64,000 bases of DNA from JBGASG01 sp046328035 (GCA_046328035.1 JAXLXI010000018.1:1-64000); one strand, 5' to 3'; positions 15,887 through 26,055 are shown, counted from the first letter of the stretch. Numbers and translations are program-made. The notes: generated by a model from the sequence alone, not told the origin.

Positions 15887-18800
15887 TTATCGATTCTCCA
15901 TCACGATGGCGGCTTGGCATGGACCGCCCGCTGCGTTGTATTCGAAAACCATTTCGAAGTCTTGGTCGTCAGATGTTTCGGATGGTAAGGACCTGAAGGG
16001 GGACGCTCGTTCGACTGCCTTCAGGGCTGCCTGATCTGCGCTTGACTTGCCTGACGATTTGGCGATCCGCAGGTGCGAAATTTCTCCCATCCTATGGATC
16101 TTGAAACGAACGATGATGCGTTTGTCTTCTTCGCCCGCTGGCGGAGACCAGCACCGTCGAATTCTACGCTCTAAATCTAAAAGGTATGAATCAAAGGCAA
16201 CTGGCGCGTCGGGCTGAACGGAGTGTGAGCCCGCATCTGGTGTTCCGGAGACTGGCTTGCTGTGCGTATTTGAGAGAGCGAACGCTGCTTCAGCTCTGTC
16301 GGTGCGACCCAGTTTTGACCACATATCGGCGATGGCGGTCAGTGTTTTAGAAGTCTCTGTTGACCGGCTCTGGGCTTGCTCCACCAATAACTTCTGGGCC
16401 GCGTCCAAGAGGATTTCCGCATCCTCTAAATGACCGACGAGAATTGCGGCCTCGGCAATGGACATTGCGGATGATGGAGTGTTTTTACTTTGCTTCCAGT
16501 CAGCGTCTGATTTCCGAGCTTTGCTGAACCAGCTTTTTGCTTCTTCTGTCTTGCCGGTACGAGCGCATGTGCTCGCCAACCCTAAAAGGCATTCCATTAT
16601 TTCGTACGATTCAACGAATCTGTAATTCTCCAGCAGCTCAAGCTCTTCTTTGTATAATTGCTCAACTCGGATGAAGTCGTTGTGTCGAATGTGGAATCCA
16701 ATGAGTTGACGCAACGCCTGCAATGTGTGCCGACTGTACGGTTCTCGTCCTCTGGACACAGTGTATGCTTTCTCAAAAAGCTGCCGGGCCGTATCAATGT
16801 GCCGGATCCGTTCCAGGCTAGCCGCCTGGCTTGCGAGGGCTGCCGGGCTCTCTTCGGGAACCTCTGGCTCCATCCGTCCGCCAACCGCTGAAAGCTCATC
16901 TGCCTCAGCGGACTTGCCGATGGCGCGAAGGAAGGTCGCGTAATCTCTGATTATCTGCCACATAACGTGCGCTGACTCTGGATGTTGCCGCGAAATTTCT
17001 AGTGCTTCTCTGAATGCTGCATCGCAGTCCTCATTTTGCTGATTCCGTTGGTAGAAGTGGGCAAGTCGAGAGAGAGTAAAGGACAAGAGCAATTCGTCCG
17101 GTTTGGCGCACGCACGATGTGTGCTCAGAGCATTCTCCGCGAGGCGAATCGAAATTTCCACTTCGTTGCCGTCTGCGAACTGTGTCGCCGCGTACAAGAT
17201 GACATGGATAACTCCCGATGCATCAATGTTGCGAATGCCTTGTGTACTTGACTCCCGGCAAATCGCCAGCGCGTGCTCAGCCATTTCTAACGCTTCCTGT
17301 TTCTTGCTTTCAAGAGCGTAAAAGTCTGTCAGGTGAGCAAAACTAGCTGCGACCGCGTAGCTGTTCTCGCCGTAAACAAAGCCTGCAGCATCTGAGGCTT
17401 GCTTCAGCAGCCGTTCGGCAGCTGCCGATTTCCCTCCTTCCCGCAGTCCTTTTATGATTGAGACGCGAGCTTCAAGCAGCGGACTAAAAGACGATTGCGC
17501 TGTCCAGCGATCTTTGAACACTGTGATCGCGTGGGCTGCATGTGTAATTGCTTCATCAGGAAGATTGCCCCGAATTTCTGCGGCGGCGACGGACAGCCAC
17601 GCTCGATAGGCATCCAGTTGCTCAGATTTCTCGGCATCTTGAGCTGCACGAGTGCAAGCGGCTATGTGTTCGGTTATGCGCGACTGGCTTCCCAGCGTCA
17701 GTCCGTACATCGCGCGCGTAACTTTTCTGCCAATGTCGCTCTCTGCTGGAACCAATTGCGCCGCTCTCCGCAATAAATTCTCTGCATGAGCATGGTCGCC
17801 AGGTAGCAAATAACTCATCAATTCAAGGATGAGTGAGACAGTTTCATCAGCAGGAAAGTTTGGTGCCTGATCTGCGCATGCCAATGCTCTGGACAGTCTT
17901 GCGCGGAGCAGGTCCCGCCGTGCCGGATCGTGCTGGTGCTGCATAATGGAAAGAGGTGGCTGGTTGCGGCTCGTCCAGTACATTCTGGAGGCTGCGGCAA
18001 AGTTATTTTGCTTTTCAGCCAATTCCGCCTCCAGGAAGGTGAGACTCAATGGACTTGCGCCGCGCTCAGCATACTGGTTACTGGCTTTACTGAGTTCAGC
18101 CTGAGCTTGCGTCGTGTCACCCTGTTTCGCTAAGAGCTCTCCAAGTTTCCAACGTAGTAGGGCTGGTACCACGGTCTGGTTCCGTCTCTTGTCGTGCAAC
18201 GATGAATACGGTATGCGCTCTATCGCATCGCGCAGAAGTGACTGCGCTTCCCCGTCGTGTCCGCATTGGCGCAAGGCGAAAGCGACATGCGTAATTTTTC
18301 GCGCAATTGCATATTGGGAGTTTCGGTCGAATGAGAGAGCATAGTTGATTGCCGATCTGGCTTCTTGGAGCTTCCCAAAATAAATGTGGACAATGCCCAG
18401 GTCAATAGGCAACATTGGACTTGTACTAGTCATCACCTCCAATTCATCTTGCAGGTTCTCGGACTTATAGAGCAGATATGAAGCGTGCTGCAAAAGCCGT
18501 TCCGCACGAAGATACTCACCGGCAAACAGATAACCGAGTGACCAGCGTCTCAGCCTCTCCGGAATCGTGTAAGAAGAAGCAAGCGCTTCGCTCCTCTGAT
18601 CGAGGTCTCCAGAGGCTAGGGCTGCCTCCAGACGATCCCAGAATGTGCTAACCGGCAAATTCATCTCCGCCGAAAATACCGCGTACTCCGTGATAATTGG
18701 GAGTAGTGTCGAAGGCGGCTCGTTTTTGTCCCTGACGGCACTCTCAAGCCGATCGAGAAGTTCTCTTCCTTCTTCGAAATTGCCGGCGTCGAGCAGCTTT

Positions 18801-20350
18801 CTTGCGAACACGCACAGGCTGTTTAATAGCAAATTCGTCCGAGCTGCTGGTGTGTCTTCGTCGACTGGTGCCTCGTATAGTAAGAGCAAATTGAAGATGC
18901 TCGGCAGCGCTACGTCGAACTTCGCGGCCCAGACCATTCGTGATACATAGGCAATCTGCTGATAGACTTCATCTGTATCGTCAACCTTCTCAGTCGTGGC
19001 AGATAGCTCGATCCCGCGTAGTTCAATCGATTCGGAATGTTCTGCCTGCTCGCGACGGCATTGTTCGAGTGCGGCTGTTGGAACTTTCAACCGGGGCGAG
19101 GCTGTGCCAAGTGCGGCTCGCAGACGCGTTATGGCGCTGCGCAAGCTGATTTCTGCGGCGTCAAGGTCCCCTTTCGCGAGGTGCAGCTGTCCCAATTTTG
19201 TTTCGAGATCGCTAAGCGTCGGAAACCAGCTTGGGTTTTTCTCTAACTCCAGGCGGTCGGATGGGGTGAGTCTTGCCTCGTAAACGGACACGGCTTTCTG
19301 CAACTGTACGGTCGCCTGTGACAGATCACCAGCGCGCTGCCATATAGTCCCAAGTTGATAGAGCGCTTCGACTAGCGGCTGGTCTTTGCGCGATATTCGT
19401 TCAGATTCTGATCGTTTTTCCAGCTCCATAACAATGTCGGAGTAGATTTGGATCGAGTCATTGAATCTACCGCGCTCTGCGTAAAAGTCTGCAACCTCGC
19501 GGCGAATGGAGAAACGCCCCTTTTCCAGGTCAGCGACTTCGTCAAACAACCTTTCTGCTTCGCTGACTTTGCCAGACTTGATCAGCATGCGCGCGTAACG
19601 ACTTAGCACGTCTGCCCTTGAGCCGGAATTCTCCCACGTGACGGGTTCCACGCTACCCAGCAGATAAGCGTAGATTGCTTCCGCTTCGTGGAATCGGCCT
19701 TTCCTTTCACAATGTTCTGCAAACCTGAAGAAGGCGTCACGTAGCCATATTGTTTTGGGGTTGGTGCGGCGCAACCTTTCGATGGCTTTCGATGCCGCTG
19801 CATCGGCTTCAACAATCCGCCCAACCCGGTCATAGTACGGAACCACAGTAAACAGCTGCACCGCCGATGTCATGGCGGACCTTTCGTGCCAATGCTCTCC
19901 ACAAAGTAAAGCTGCATGCATCAGCCCAGTGGTATAGGGTTCCAGTTTTGTCAGGTCACGATGAGTTGAGTATTGGTCGGGAAAGTCGGACTCATCGAAG
20001 TTGTCGAGTTTTTCAGATGCTGCTAACATCGCAGGCACTGCATTCGGTGTCGCTGGACCCACACGTCTGAGTTCTCGCTCAAGGGTTAGATTTATGCTCA
20101 AATCGCGGGTGCTCAACAATTCCAGGGTCACCATCGACCCCAGAGGTCCTCGCATCAAACCTCGAACTTGATCAATTCTCATTCCCTTGATCGGTGTGCC
20201 ATCAACGGACACAATGCGCAGCGGTTGGTCGATGCCGTCGGGCAGTTGCGCTGTGGATTGCGACAAGTCCAAGCAAATACCCCACCCCTTCTCGAAGCGG
20301 ATGCGAACTTCTCCCAATCCTTGATGGCTCTGTTCTGTCATTTGCGTCAA
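15887..20350 (-). CDS. Very large PDZ-TPR protein with a C-terminal TonB-like domain
   Basis: This protein has 1487 residues. Residues 10-95 look like a PDZ domain (WGICLDLS, IVSVDGTPIKGM, VTLELLS). Residues about 130-1380 are dozens of degenerate TPR-like helical pairs, such as AEAIYAYLLGSV and ALYQLGTIWQRAGDLSQATV. The last 90 residues are TonB C-terminal-like: YLLDLERRIRRCW, VRFKIHRMGEI, AALKAVERASPF. Neither a signal peptide nor a membrane segment is evident, so it appears cytoplasmic despite the TonB-type end. It lies 22 bp downstream of the pentapeptide-repeat kinase, which suggests a scaffold for kinase signalling. Confidence 0.8.
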   Translation of the reverse strand: MTQMTEQSHQGLGEVRIRFEKGWGICLDLSQSTAQLPDGIDQPLRIVSVDGTPIKGMRIDQVRGLMRGPLGSMVTLELLSTRDLSINLTLERELRRVGPATPNAVPAMLAASEKLDNFDESDFPDQYSTHRDLTKLEPYTTGLMHAALLCGEHWHERSAMTSAVQLFTVVPYYDRVGRIVEADAAASKAIERLRRTNPKTIWLRDAFFRFAEHCERKGRFHEAEAIYAYLLGSVEPVTWENSGSRADVLSRYARMLIKSGKVSEAERLFDEVADLEKGRFSIRREVADFYAERGRFNDSIQIYSDIVMELEKRSESERISRKDQPLVEALYQLGTIWQRAGDLSQATVQLQKAVSVYEARLTPSDRLELEKNPSWFPTLSDLETKLGQLHLAKGDLDAAEISLRSAITRLRAALGTASPRLKVPTAALEQCRREQAEHSESIELRGIELSATTEKVDDTDEVYQQIAYVSRMVWAAKFDVALPSIFNLLLLYEAPVDEDTPAARTNLLLNSLCVFARKLLDAGNFEEGRELLDRLESAVRDKNEPPSTLLPIITEYAVFSAEMNLPVSTFWDRLEAALASGDLDQRSEALASSYTIPERLRRWSLGYLFAGEYLRAERLLQHASYLLYKSENLQDELEVMTSTSPMLPIDLGIVHIYFGKLQEARSAINYALSFDRNSQYAIARKITHVAFALRQCGHDGEAQSLLRDAIERIPYSSLHDKRRNQTVVPALLRWKLGELLAKQGDTTQAQAELSKASNQYAERGASPLSLTFLEAELAEKQNNFAAASRMYWTSRNQPPLSIMQHQHDPARRDLLRARLSRALACADQAPNFPADETVSLILELMSYLLPGDHAHAENLLRRAAQLVPAESDIGRKVTRAMYGLTLGSQSRITEHIAACTRAAQDAEKSEQLDAYRAWLSVAAAEIRGNLPDEAITHAAHAITVFKDRWTAQSSFSPLLEARVSIIKGLREGGKSAAAERLLKQASDAAGFVYGENSYAVAASFAHLTDFYALESKKQEALEMAEHALAICRESSTQGIRNIDASGVIHVILYAATQFADGNEVEISIRLAENALSTHRACAKPDELLLSFTLSRLAHFYQRNQQNEDCDAAFREALEISRQHPESAHVMWQIIRDYATFLRAIGKSAEADELSAVGGRMEPEVPEESPAALASQAASLERIRHIDTARQLFEKAYTVSRGREPYSRHTLQALRQLIGFHIRHNDFIRVEQLYKEELELLENYRFVESYEIMECLLGLASTCARTGKTEEAKSWFSKARKSDADWKQSKNTPSSAMSIAEAAILVGHLEDAEILLDAAQKLLVEQAQSRSTETSKTLTAIADMWSKLGRTDRAEAAFALSNTHSKPVSGTPDAGSHSVQPDAPVAFDSYLLDLERRIRRCWSPPAGEEDKRIIVRFKIHRMGEISHLRIAKSSGKSSADQAALKAVERASPFRSLPSETSDDQDFEMVFEYNAAGGPCQAAIVMENR

Positions 20351-20372
20351 AAAGAGATACGCCCAGGAGACC

Positions 20373-22115
20373 TCATCTTACCAATTCGCCTTCCTCGTTG
20401 ATACGCGCTCCTGTGCCGGTCAAGTCAGCGTGCGAGGCCCGCACAATATCGGGCGTGCAGTGTGCGAAATTGGCATAACGCAAACTGGTGTATTCGAACT
20501 CCGTCCCACTGAGGATGGCGTATTGGAAATTCGCGTTGTCGCAGGAGGCTCCCCTGAAAAGGGTTTGTTGCAAGTCTGCTCGAGTGAAATTTGCGTTGTT
20601 ACAGCAGGCGCTGTGAAAGGAAGTCTGTTGCAAGTCTGCTCTGGTGAAATTTGCTTCCCTACAATTCACACCGTCGAGCGTTGCCATGAGTAGATTGCCG
20701 TCGGAGAAGTCTGCGCCGGTACAGGCTGTCGACGGACTGACTTTGCAATTCTGCAACACTGCATTCTGAAATCTAGCACGGCTCAGTGTGCCACCCATGA
20801 AAGTAGATGCGCCTAGCTGTGCATTTGAGAAATTTGCACCACACAGATTTGTGTCAATGAAATGTGAACCGGTTAGTTGTGCTCCTGTGAAGTCCGCTAG
20901 CTCCAAGTCCAGCGATCGAAAAGTGCATCCCACCATTGCTGCGTTACGGAAGTCACCAGCGCGCAGAGATCGATGATCAGCCACCGCATTGTCAATTGCT
21001 GCTCTAACTGATGGAGCCCAGGGATCCCAGAGCACAACCTGATTCGTGTAACGATTGCGGATTAGTGTTCCAATATGCAAGTGGCTAACAATGTTTGGCC
21101 AGAAAAGTGCAATTGCTGCGGTGAACCCGATAAAGCACACTAGAACGCGTGACCAGATGTGTGGCTTGGAGGACAGAACGAAATGGAGAGGTGCGCCGGT
21201 CAGGAATGCGGTGAGGTCGTGTTCCACCTGCACAGCTGTTTGGTACCTGTCAGACGGCTCCCGCTGTATACATTTCCAAATCATGGATTGAAGTTCTAGC
21301 GGTGCTCCGGTTGCTTTCAAGCGAACTCTAAGTGATTGTCGATCCGGGCTGATTTGTTTTGCTATTGCTTCGACTGGGGTGCCTGATTCAAAAGCTTTGG
21401 TGCCGGTCAACATTTCAAACAATGTGCATCCAAGAGCGTAGATGTCTGAACGAGCGTCCACCGGTTTGCCGAGACACTGCTCGGGGCTCATGTAAGCTGG
21501 AGTTCCAACCATCCCGCCAAACTCAGTGATAGTTTCGCCCGTATAGCCGACCGCCTTTGAGATGCCGAAGTCAACCAATCGCACGTCGTTACTGTCGGCG
21601 ATAATTACGTTGCTCGGTTTAAGATCGCGATGGATGACAGTTTGTGCGTGAGCCGCGGATAGTGCTCGGCAAATCTCCCGTCCAATCTGAGCGACCCGGT
21701 CAGGCGCAAACACACCCACACTATTGAGCCTATCGCGAATGGTATCACCTTGGACGAGATCCATGACGATGAATGGAATTCCTTCGCCAGTTTCGCCCAT
21801 GTCGAGTATCGACACGATATTCGGATGCGATATCCGACGCAGAAGTTTTGCTTCCAGGTTGAAGCGGCGCAATGCCTCCTCGTTCGACAGCAGTTCTCTT
21901 TTGAAGAGCTTTAGGGCAACGTCTGCACCAGATGCGGTAGACGCCTTCCAGACATCCCCGCTTGAGCCATGGCCGATCAGGTCGATCAGCGTGTATTGGC
22001 TAGTTTCGCTATGAAAGGATGCGCCGACAGTATGGGTGACAAGGCGTTTAGACTCGCCGCCAACTGATTTTTCAAGCGTGCCGGACTTCTCAGTATGTGT
22101 CGAGTCGTCTTGCAT
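20373..22115 (-). CDS. Transmembrane Ser/Thr protein kinase with pentapeptide repeats
   Basis: This 580-residue protein has a Hanks-type kinase domain at about 41-305: glycine loop IGHGSSGDVW, catalytic Lys69 (VALK), HRDLKPSN at 162-169, DFG 182-184 and SPE in the activation segment. A membrane helix follows at about 321-343. From about 385 to 570, pentapeptide repeats of the A(D/N)FxxA type, such as ANFTRADLQQTSF, form a right-handed beta-helix, presumably extracytoplasmic. Two of the repeats are near-identical 60-bp duplications (20568-20655). It is the first gene of an apparent operon with the TPR-TonB protein. Confidence 0.92.
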   Translation of the reverse strand: MQDDSTHTEKSGTLEKSVGGESKRLVTHTVGASFHSETSQYTLIDLIGHGSSGDVWKASTASGADVALKLFKRELLSNEEALRRFNLEAKLLRRISHPNIVSILDMGETGEGIPFIVMDLVQGDTIRDRLNSVGVFAPDRVAQIGREICRALSAAHAQTVIHRDLKPSNVIIADSNDVRLVDFGISKAVGYTGETITEFGGMVGTPAYMSPEQCLGKPVDARSDIYALGCTLFEMLTGTKAFESGTPVEAIAKQISPDRQSLRVRLKATGAPLELQSMIWKCIQREPSDRYQTAVQVEHDLTAFLTGAPLHFVLSSKPHIWSRVLVCFIGFTAAIALFWPNIVSHLHIGTLIRNRYTNQVVLWDPWAPSVRAAIDNAVADHRSLRAGDFRNAAMVGCTFRSLDLELADFTGAQLTGSHFIDTNLCGANFSNAQLGASTFMGGTLSRARFQNAVLQNCKVSPSTACTGADFSDGNLLMATLDGVNCREANFTRADLQQTSFHSACCNNANFTRADLQQTLFRGASCDNANFQYAILSGTEFEYTSLRYANFAHCTPDIVRASHADLTGTGARINEEGELVR

Positions 22116-22439
22116 AACTACCTCTGCCGGCGTGACAGCGCTGGGATGTGTGCATTATTCCCAATTCGTCTTGCTTCGTAAAGCCCCATAGAGTTACTCT
22201 GGTCATTCTATGTGCTCGTCAGCCCGCCTAATGTTTCGACGTCACTCGGAAAACCAGGTCGGGTGATCTTGCAGATCCCTTCACGCGATTATCGTTGTGG
22301 CTGAGCGATTTGACGAAGTCACCAGTCCTGGTGGCAGTAGCAGGAACTATCAGCGGCATGAAAGTCGGTAGCAAATTGCGCGAGACAAACTTATCCTGCT
22401 CAGGTGCAGGCATCAATCGTTCGATTCTGTGCCACCCGG
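22116..22439. other. Intergenic region
   Basis: 324 bp between the kinase start and the next stop, all on minus-strand genes. It should contain the kinase promoter. A 62-codon minus frame (22228-22416) lacks support. No repeat or RNA seen. Confidence 0.4.
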
Positions 22440-23630
22440 CTAGGGCGAGAATGCCGGTTCCTTAGGTTCGGTTGATGGTGGAAAATTGAACGACCCGATG
22501 GTCCTCAACCAATTCTTACTCTTTGGACGCCAGAGCACCATGTTCGTTGTAATTGGTGCGAACTCGTGCCCGGTTTGTTCGTATTTGTTGCCGCCGATGA
22601 ACGACCAACTAATGACGCGTTCATTAGCGAAGTTGATTTTGATGCCGTCGAAATATCCCACGCAACTCATGCAGGGAAAAGTGTAGATGTAGGAATCCGG
22701 GGCAGTTAGGGAGGGCGAAACCGTACCAGTCTCGGGCTCTCCAAGCAAGACTGCGACGCGATCCCGATGCATTCCAATCAAATCGTATTCATGCAGAAAG
22801 CGGTTGAACATTTCGACCTGCTTGACTGGACCGTCCCTGACCCTTCTGTCCAGCCAATACTGAGAGTCAAATGAACCATTGTCTGTAAGAATTACTTTTC
22901 TTTTGCGGTCATTTGGAAAAGGCATCGGCACTTGATAGTTTTTTAGCCATGGGAGGCGTGACCGCGGCACGGAGCCCGGATTGCGCGAAAGATTTGTCGA
23001 CGTAGACGACCATGTCTTCAGGTCTACAATAAATCGCTTGCCATCGTTAGGATCGACGAAGGCAGAACCGGGTTCGAGAAATAGTATGGTACCTCGCAGC
23101 GCCGGCAGGAGAATGTTTCCTTTCAAATCGCACAGTCCCTGGCGGCAGCAAGAAGGTGCACGTGCAGAATCGTACTCCCGATAAACAAAAAGCAAAATCG
23201 TGTCAGATGCAAATTTGTCGAGAATCAGATCAGGATTTTGATCGCCTTTGTCTCCAAACGAAAAGATATTCAGTAACAGAGTTCCTTCTGGTAGCTCGTA
23301 GCTGAGTTCGACGCCGTCGCGATTGAAGAAATGTCGCTGGTCTCCAAAGAAGTATTTGTTCGACTTTTGGATCTCTGTCGCGAGGAAAATGCCGTGTCCG
23401 CAGTATTCGATGTCGGAATACTTTGCATCAAGTATGGTTCTACCGTTTTGATCCTCCAATCCAAAAAGATCGCCGCTGCAAAAGCGCATCGAGTTTTGAT
23501 CGATGTCGCTCAGCACGCGCACCATTCCATACTTGAAGCGTTCAGAATCAGTCGCCCGTGCGTCACTGATGATTCCTCCGAAGAGGATAAGAAGGCTCAG
23601 GACATTGACGGTAATTTTAGTGACTTTCAT
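22440..23630 (-). CDS. Secreted hypothetical protein with WG-repeat-like and SmpA-like parts
   Basis: This 396-residue protein has an N-terminal signal peptide (ITVNVLSLLILFGGI, cleavage near ARA-T). Residues 35-180 contain beta-rich repeats with the feel of WG/KWG repeats (LFGLEDQNGRTIL, CDLKGNILLP). The C-terminal 110 residues carry DLIGMHRDRVAVLLGEP and a later SYIYTF, the order of the SmpA/OmlA-like fold (G-x3-V-x2-LG-P). Exported location is likely; the function is unknown. Its start overlaps the end of the upstream gene by 14 bp. Confidence 0.65.
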   Translation of the reverse strand: MKVTKITVNVLSLLILFGGIISDARATDSERFKYGMVRVLSDIDQNSMRFCSGDLFGLEDQNGRTILDAKYSDIEYCGHGIFLATEIQKSNKYFFGDQRHFFNRDGVELSYELPEGTLLLNIFSFGDKGDQNPDLILDKFASDTILLFVYREYDSARAPSCCRQGLCDLKGNILLPALRGTILFLEPGSAFVDPNDGKRFIVDLKTWSSTSTNLSRNPGSVPRSRLPWLKNYQVPMPFPNDRKRKVILTDNGSFDSQYWLDRRVRDGPVKQVEMFNRFLHEYDLIGMHRDRVAVLLGEPETGTVSPSLTAPDSYIYTFPCMSCVGYFDGIKINFANERVISWSFIGGNKYEQTGHEFAPITTNMVLWRPKSKNWLRTIGSFNFPPSTEPKEPAFSP

Positions 23631-24372
23631 CGCGAAGGAGGTTCTTCACCCTTGTTAAGTCAATGCCAAGCTGTAATGCCAAAGATTGTTCTGCGCTTAG
23701 AACCACTTGTTCGCTATCTTTCAGCCAAGTACGCGTAATCTCCGACTTGTCTCCATCCGCGATCGACTGTTTAAGCTCTCCTAGAATTCTTAGTTGCCAG
23801 ACAATTGTTCTGACGTTGTGCTGAATCTGTTTGGCGTCGTGCAAGAGAACCTCGTGAATCTCATAAGCGGACTCACCCGCCTCTACGACCTTTGATGAAT
23901 AGAGAAGGTCCTTCCTGTTCATGCCGATTCTCGCGCCAATCGTGGCACCCCCGCCAGCACCTATCAGCGCAGGTCTTGCCCACGGACCCCTGATGTCGTT
24001 AACACCGTATCCGCCTGTCGGTGAATAGTCTGGAACGGGGAAGTCGCCGACTAAAAACCCAATTGAGTTACGAGTGGAATTGTCTTGATCGCGGAGATCG
24101 CCTTCGAGCAGGCGATTTAGGCGCACGCGAATTGACTCCGGTTCGTTGGATACGTCGCGCTCCGATAGCAACTTCTGAATTTCAGGCTTGGCTAAATACC
24201 GATTCCAAAGCTGGATGAATGCTGCGTCCTCATCAGCAGCGATGCATGGCACACATGTTGCCACCAAAAAGAGGACCACGCCAATTAGCGGATCGCACGC
24301 TGCATGCTTTCTCCGCGCCTTTAAGGCGGTTCTTGGAAACCGCTTCGGGAAATCAGAAGGGGCACCGCACAA
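23617..24372 (-). CDS. Secreted helical hypothetical protein
   Basis: This 251-residue protein has a basic N terminus and a hydrophobic core (LIGVVLFLVATCVPCIA) at about 29-45, consistent with a signal peptide with an unusually long n-region; an internal start may be used. A glycine-rich stretch (ALIGAGGGATIGARIGM) sits in the middle, followed by a long helical segment, possibly a coiled coil, to the C terminus. It overlaps the next gene by 14 bp, so the two are likely coupled. No family recognised. Confidence 0.6.
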   Translation of the reverse strand: MCGAPSDFPKRFPRTALKARRKHAACDPLIGVVLFLVATCVPCIAADEDAAFIQLWNRYLAKPEIQKLLSERDVSNEPESIRVRLNRLLEGDLRDQDNSTRNSIGFLVGDFPVPDYSPTGGYGVNDIRGPWARPALIGAGGGATIGARIGMNRKDLLYSSKVVEAGESAYEIHEVLLHDAKQIQHNVRTIVWQLRILGELKQSIADGDKSEITRTWLKDSEQVVLSAEQSLALQLGIDLTRVKNLLRDESH

Positions 24373-24395
24373 AGTCGTATCTTCTAAAAAAACCT

Positions 24396-24467
24396 AGCCG
24401 ACAGCGAGATTTGAACTCGCGACCTGCTGTTTACGAAACAGCTGCTCTACCCCTGAGCTACGTCGGC
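24396..24467 (-). tRNA. tRNA-Thr (anticodon CGU)
   Basis: A full cloverleaf on the minus strand. The acceptor stem GCCGACG pairs with TGTCGGC (one G-U pair). The D arm, anticodon stem CTGTT/AACAG with loop TTCGTAA, and T arm GCGAG/CTCGC all fold. The anticodon CGT reads ACG (Thr). CCA is not encoded. It sits between the secreted-protein gene and the DUF1232 gene, all leftward. Confidence 0.93.
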
Positions 24468-24477
24468 GCAGTTTCCA

Positions 24478-24972
24478 TTATACCGTGCCAGGCGGCGGGT
24501 TTCCAGCCTTTACGCGCTCCCTACACTCTTCTATAACATCGTCCGGAACCAGCTCCAGTGCCAGCCAAGCCATCGCGGGCACGACAATCAGGTCGTCCAG
24601 CCAGCCCATGGCGGGGAAAAAGTCCGGAACCAGGTCCACAGGCGACAGGGCGTACAAAATGGCGCCCCCGAACAGTGCCTTGGCAGCCAAGGGGGTCCGG
24701 GGGTGCTTCAGGATTGATCTATATAGATGGAGTTCCTCCTGAGCCTTCTTGGCAGCTCGCTGCACTTTTTGCCAGATTCCCACCGACTTCCCCGCGCTCC
24801 TGGGCGCGACGATTGGGAGGTGTTCTTCTGCCAGACCGTCAGGCGCCGGCAGTTTCCTCTCAGAATTGACGGCGCTCGCTGGCACAGGCAGCTGTCTGAC
24901 CTGCTGGTCGCCCTGCGCGGCCGGTACTTGCCGCGATTCTGCTGTTCTCTTGCGCCGTCTGCGTGACGTCAT
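24478..24972 (-). CDS. DUF1232 (YkvA-like) membrane protein
   Basis: This 164-residue protein carries the DUF1232 core in its C-terminal third: PRTPLAAKALFGGAILYALS, PVDLVPDFFP and GWLDDLIVVPAMAWLAL. These form two hydrophobic helices around a polar DLVPD turn. The N-terminal 90 residues are charged and low-complexity. The start at 24972 is chosen because GGAGG (24982-24986 on the plus strand as CCTCC) is 9 nt upstream; an in-frame GTG at 25023 is less likely. The family is widespread and its role uncertain. Confidence 0.75.
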   Translation of the reverse strand: MTSRRRRKRTAESRQVPAAQGDQQVRQLPVPASAVNSERKLPAPDGLAEEHLPIVAPRSAGKSVGIWQKVQRAAKKAQEELHLYRSILKHPRTPLAAKALFGGAILYALSPVDLVPDFFPAMGWLDDLIVVPAMAWLALELVPDDVIEECRERVKAGNPPPGTV

Positions 24973-25317
24973 GCTGGACATCCTCCAAGAAATCGCCCGG
25001 CTATATATGGTCCGGCTCGACACTCATAACGACTCTACGGAGCAGTCCGAGTTCCAACCCAAGTGATATCACTTCGCATTTTATGGCTGAGCTGCAACGA
25101 CGTTTTGCACCTTTCCGAACACGGCTGAGTTGGCAAGTTATATACGGCGTATATCGACAGCCGGAGCGGCTTGCGGGGCAAATGGTTCAAGCGCTTAGTA
25201 ACCAAATGTGGTGCCAAGACATAAGTGTTTATGCCGCTTTCGTATACGCAAAACGAAGATCATTAAAGGTCATTTGGGGTAGTGGTCGAACCTCGAGATC
25301 CGCGCTATTCTTACTTT

Positions 25318-25533
25318 CATCAACGGTGAGTCGTCGATTGAGAAATGCGACGCCTTTGAGCCGAGGAGCCGAGCGGAAACATCAGGTCAGCGCTGACCGG
25401 AAACACCAGCTATCGCGAGCTCGCCTTACGTGACGGACTGACTGAAGCGTTTGGAAATACTGAGCCCGAGCAACGGGCAGTCAGGCAGTAGCTTTAACAC
25501 CACCGCGATTCAGTTCGGGTGGTGTTTTTGTTT
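25318..25533 (+). ncRNA. Repeat RNA copy 1 of the kinase-array family
   Basis: The -10-like TATTCT is at 25306-25311, preceded by the conserved block GATCATTAAAGGTC (25258-25271). The RNA carries the family stems (first stem GTCG/CGAC, palindrome GGTCAGCGCTGACC, GCCCG-AGCAA-CGGGC hairpin). It ends in a terminator with arms at 25496-25504 and 25518-25526 and a T-tract to 25533. No kinase follows it; copy 2 lies about 300 bp further on. Confidence 0.7.
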
Positions 25534-25839
25534 GTGCGCGTGCGCGCAGCGTTTCTTCCCAGGTATGTTCTGTCGCAAGAAGTTGACACCGCCGGTGGTG
25601 CGGTAGTCAACATATCCGCGTTCGTTCTAACAAGCGCGCAATCGGTTTGTCGACAATACTTATATGCGCCGAATATCCAATCCTGGAGCCGCTTGTGCCG
25701 CAAATGGATCGAGCGCCTGTTAACCAAATGTGGTGTCAAAGAATAAGTGCTGATGCCATTCTCGTATACGCAAAACGCGGATCATTAAAGGTCCATTGGG
25801 GTACTTCACGAGCGTGGAGATACGCGCTATTCTTACTTT

Positions 25840-26055
25840 CATCAACGGTGAGTCGTCGATTGAGAAATGCGACGCCTTTGAGCCGAGGAGCCGAGCGGAA
25901 ACATCAGGTCAGCGCTGACCGGAAACACCAGCTATCGCGAGCTCGCCTTACGTGACGGACTGACTGAAGCGTTTGGAAATACTGAGCCCGAGCAACGGGC
26001 AGTCAGGCAGTAGCATGAACACCACCGCGATTCAGTTCGGGTGGTGTTTTTGTTT
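25840..26055 (+). ncRNA. Repeat RNA copy 2
   Basis: TATTCT is at 25828-25833. The RNA body is almost identical to copy 1. The terminator arms are 26018-26026 and 26040-26048 with a T-tract to 26055. It converges on the secreted TPR gene, whose stop is 28 bp beyond. Confidence 0.7.

Noticed and set aside
25190..25225. Sigma-54 promoter on the minus strand (TTGGCACCACATTTGGT)
   Set aside because: It resembles the -24/-12 pattern in copy 1, but the -12 half is lost in other copies (for example at 33436), and it is far from the kinase starts.
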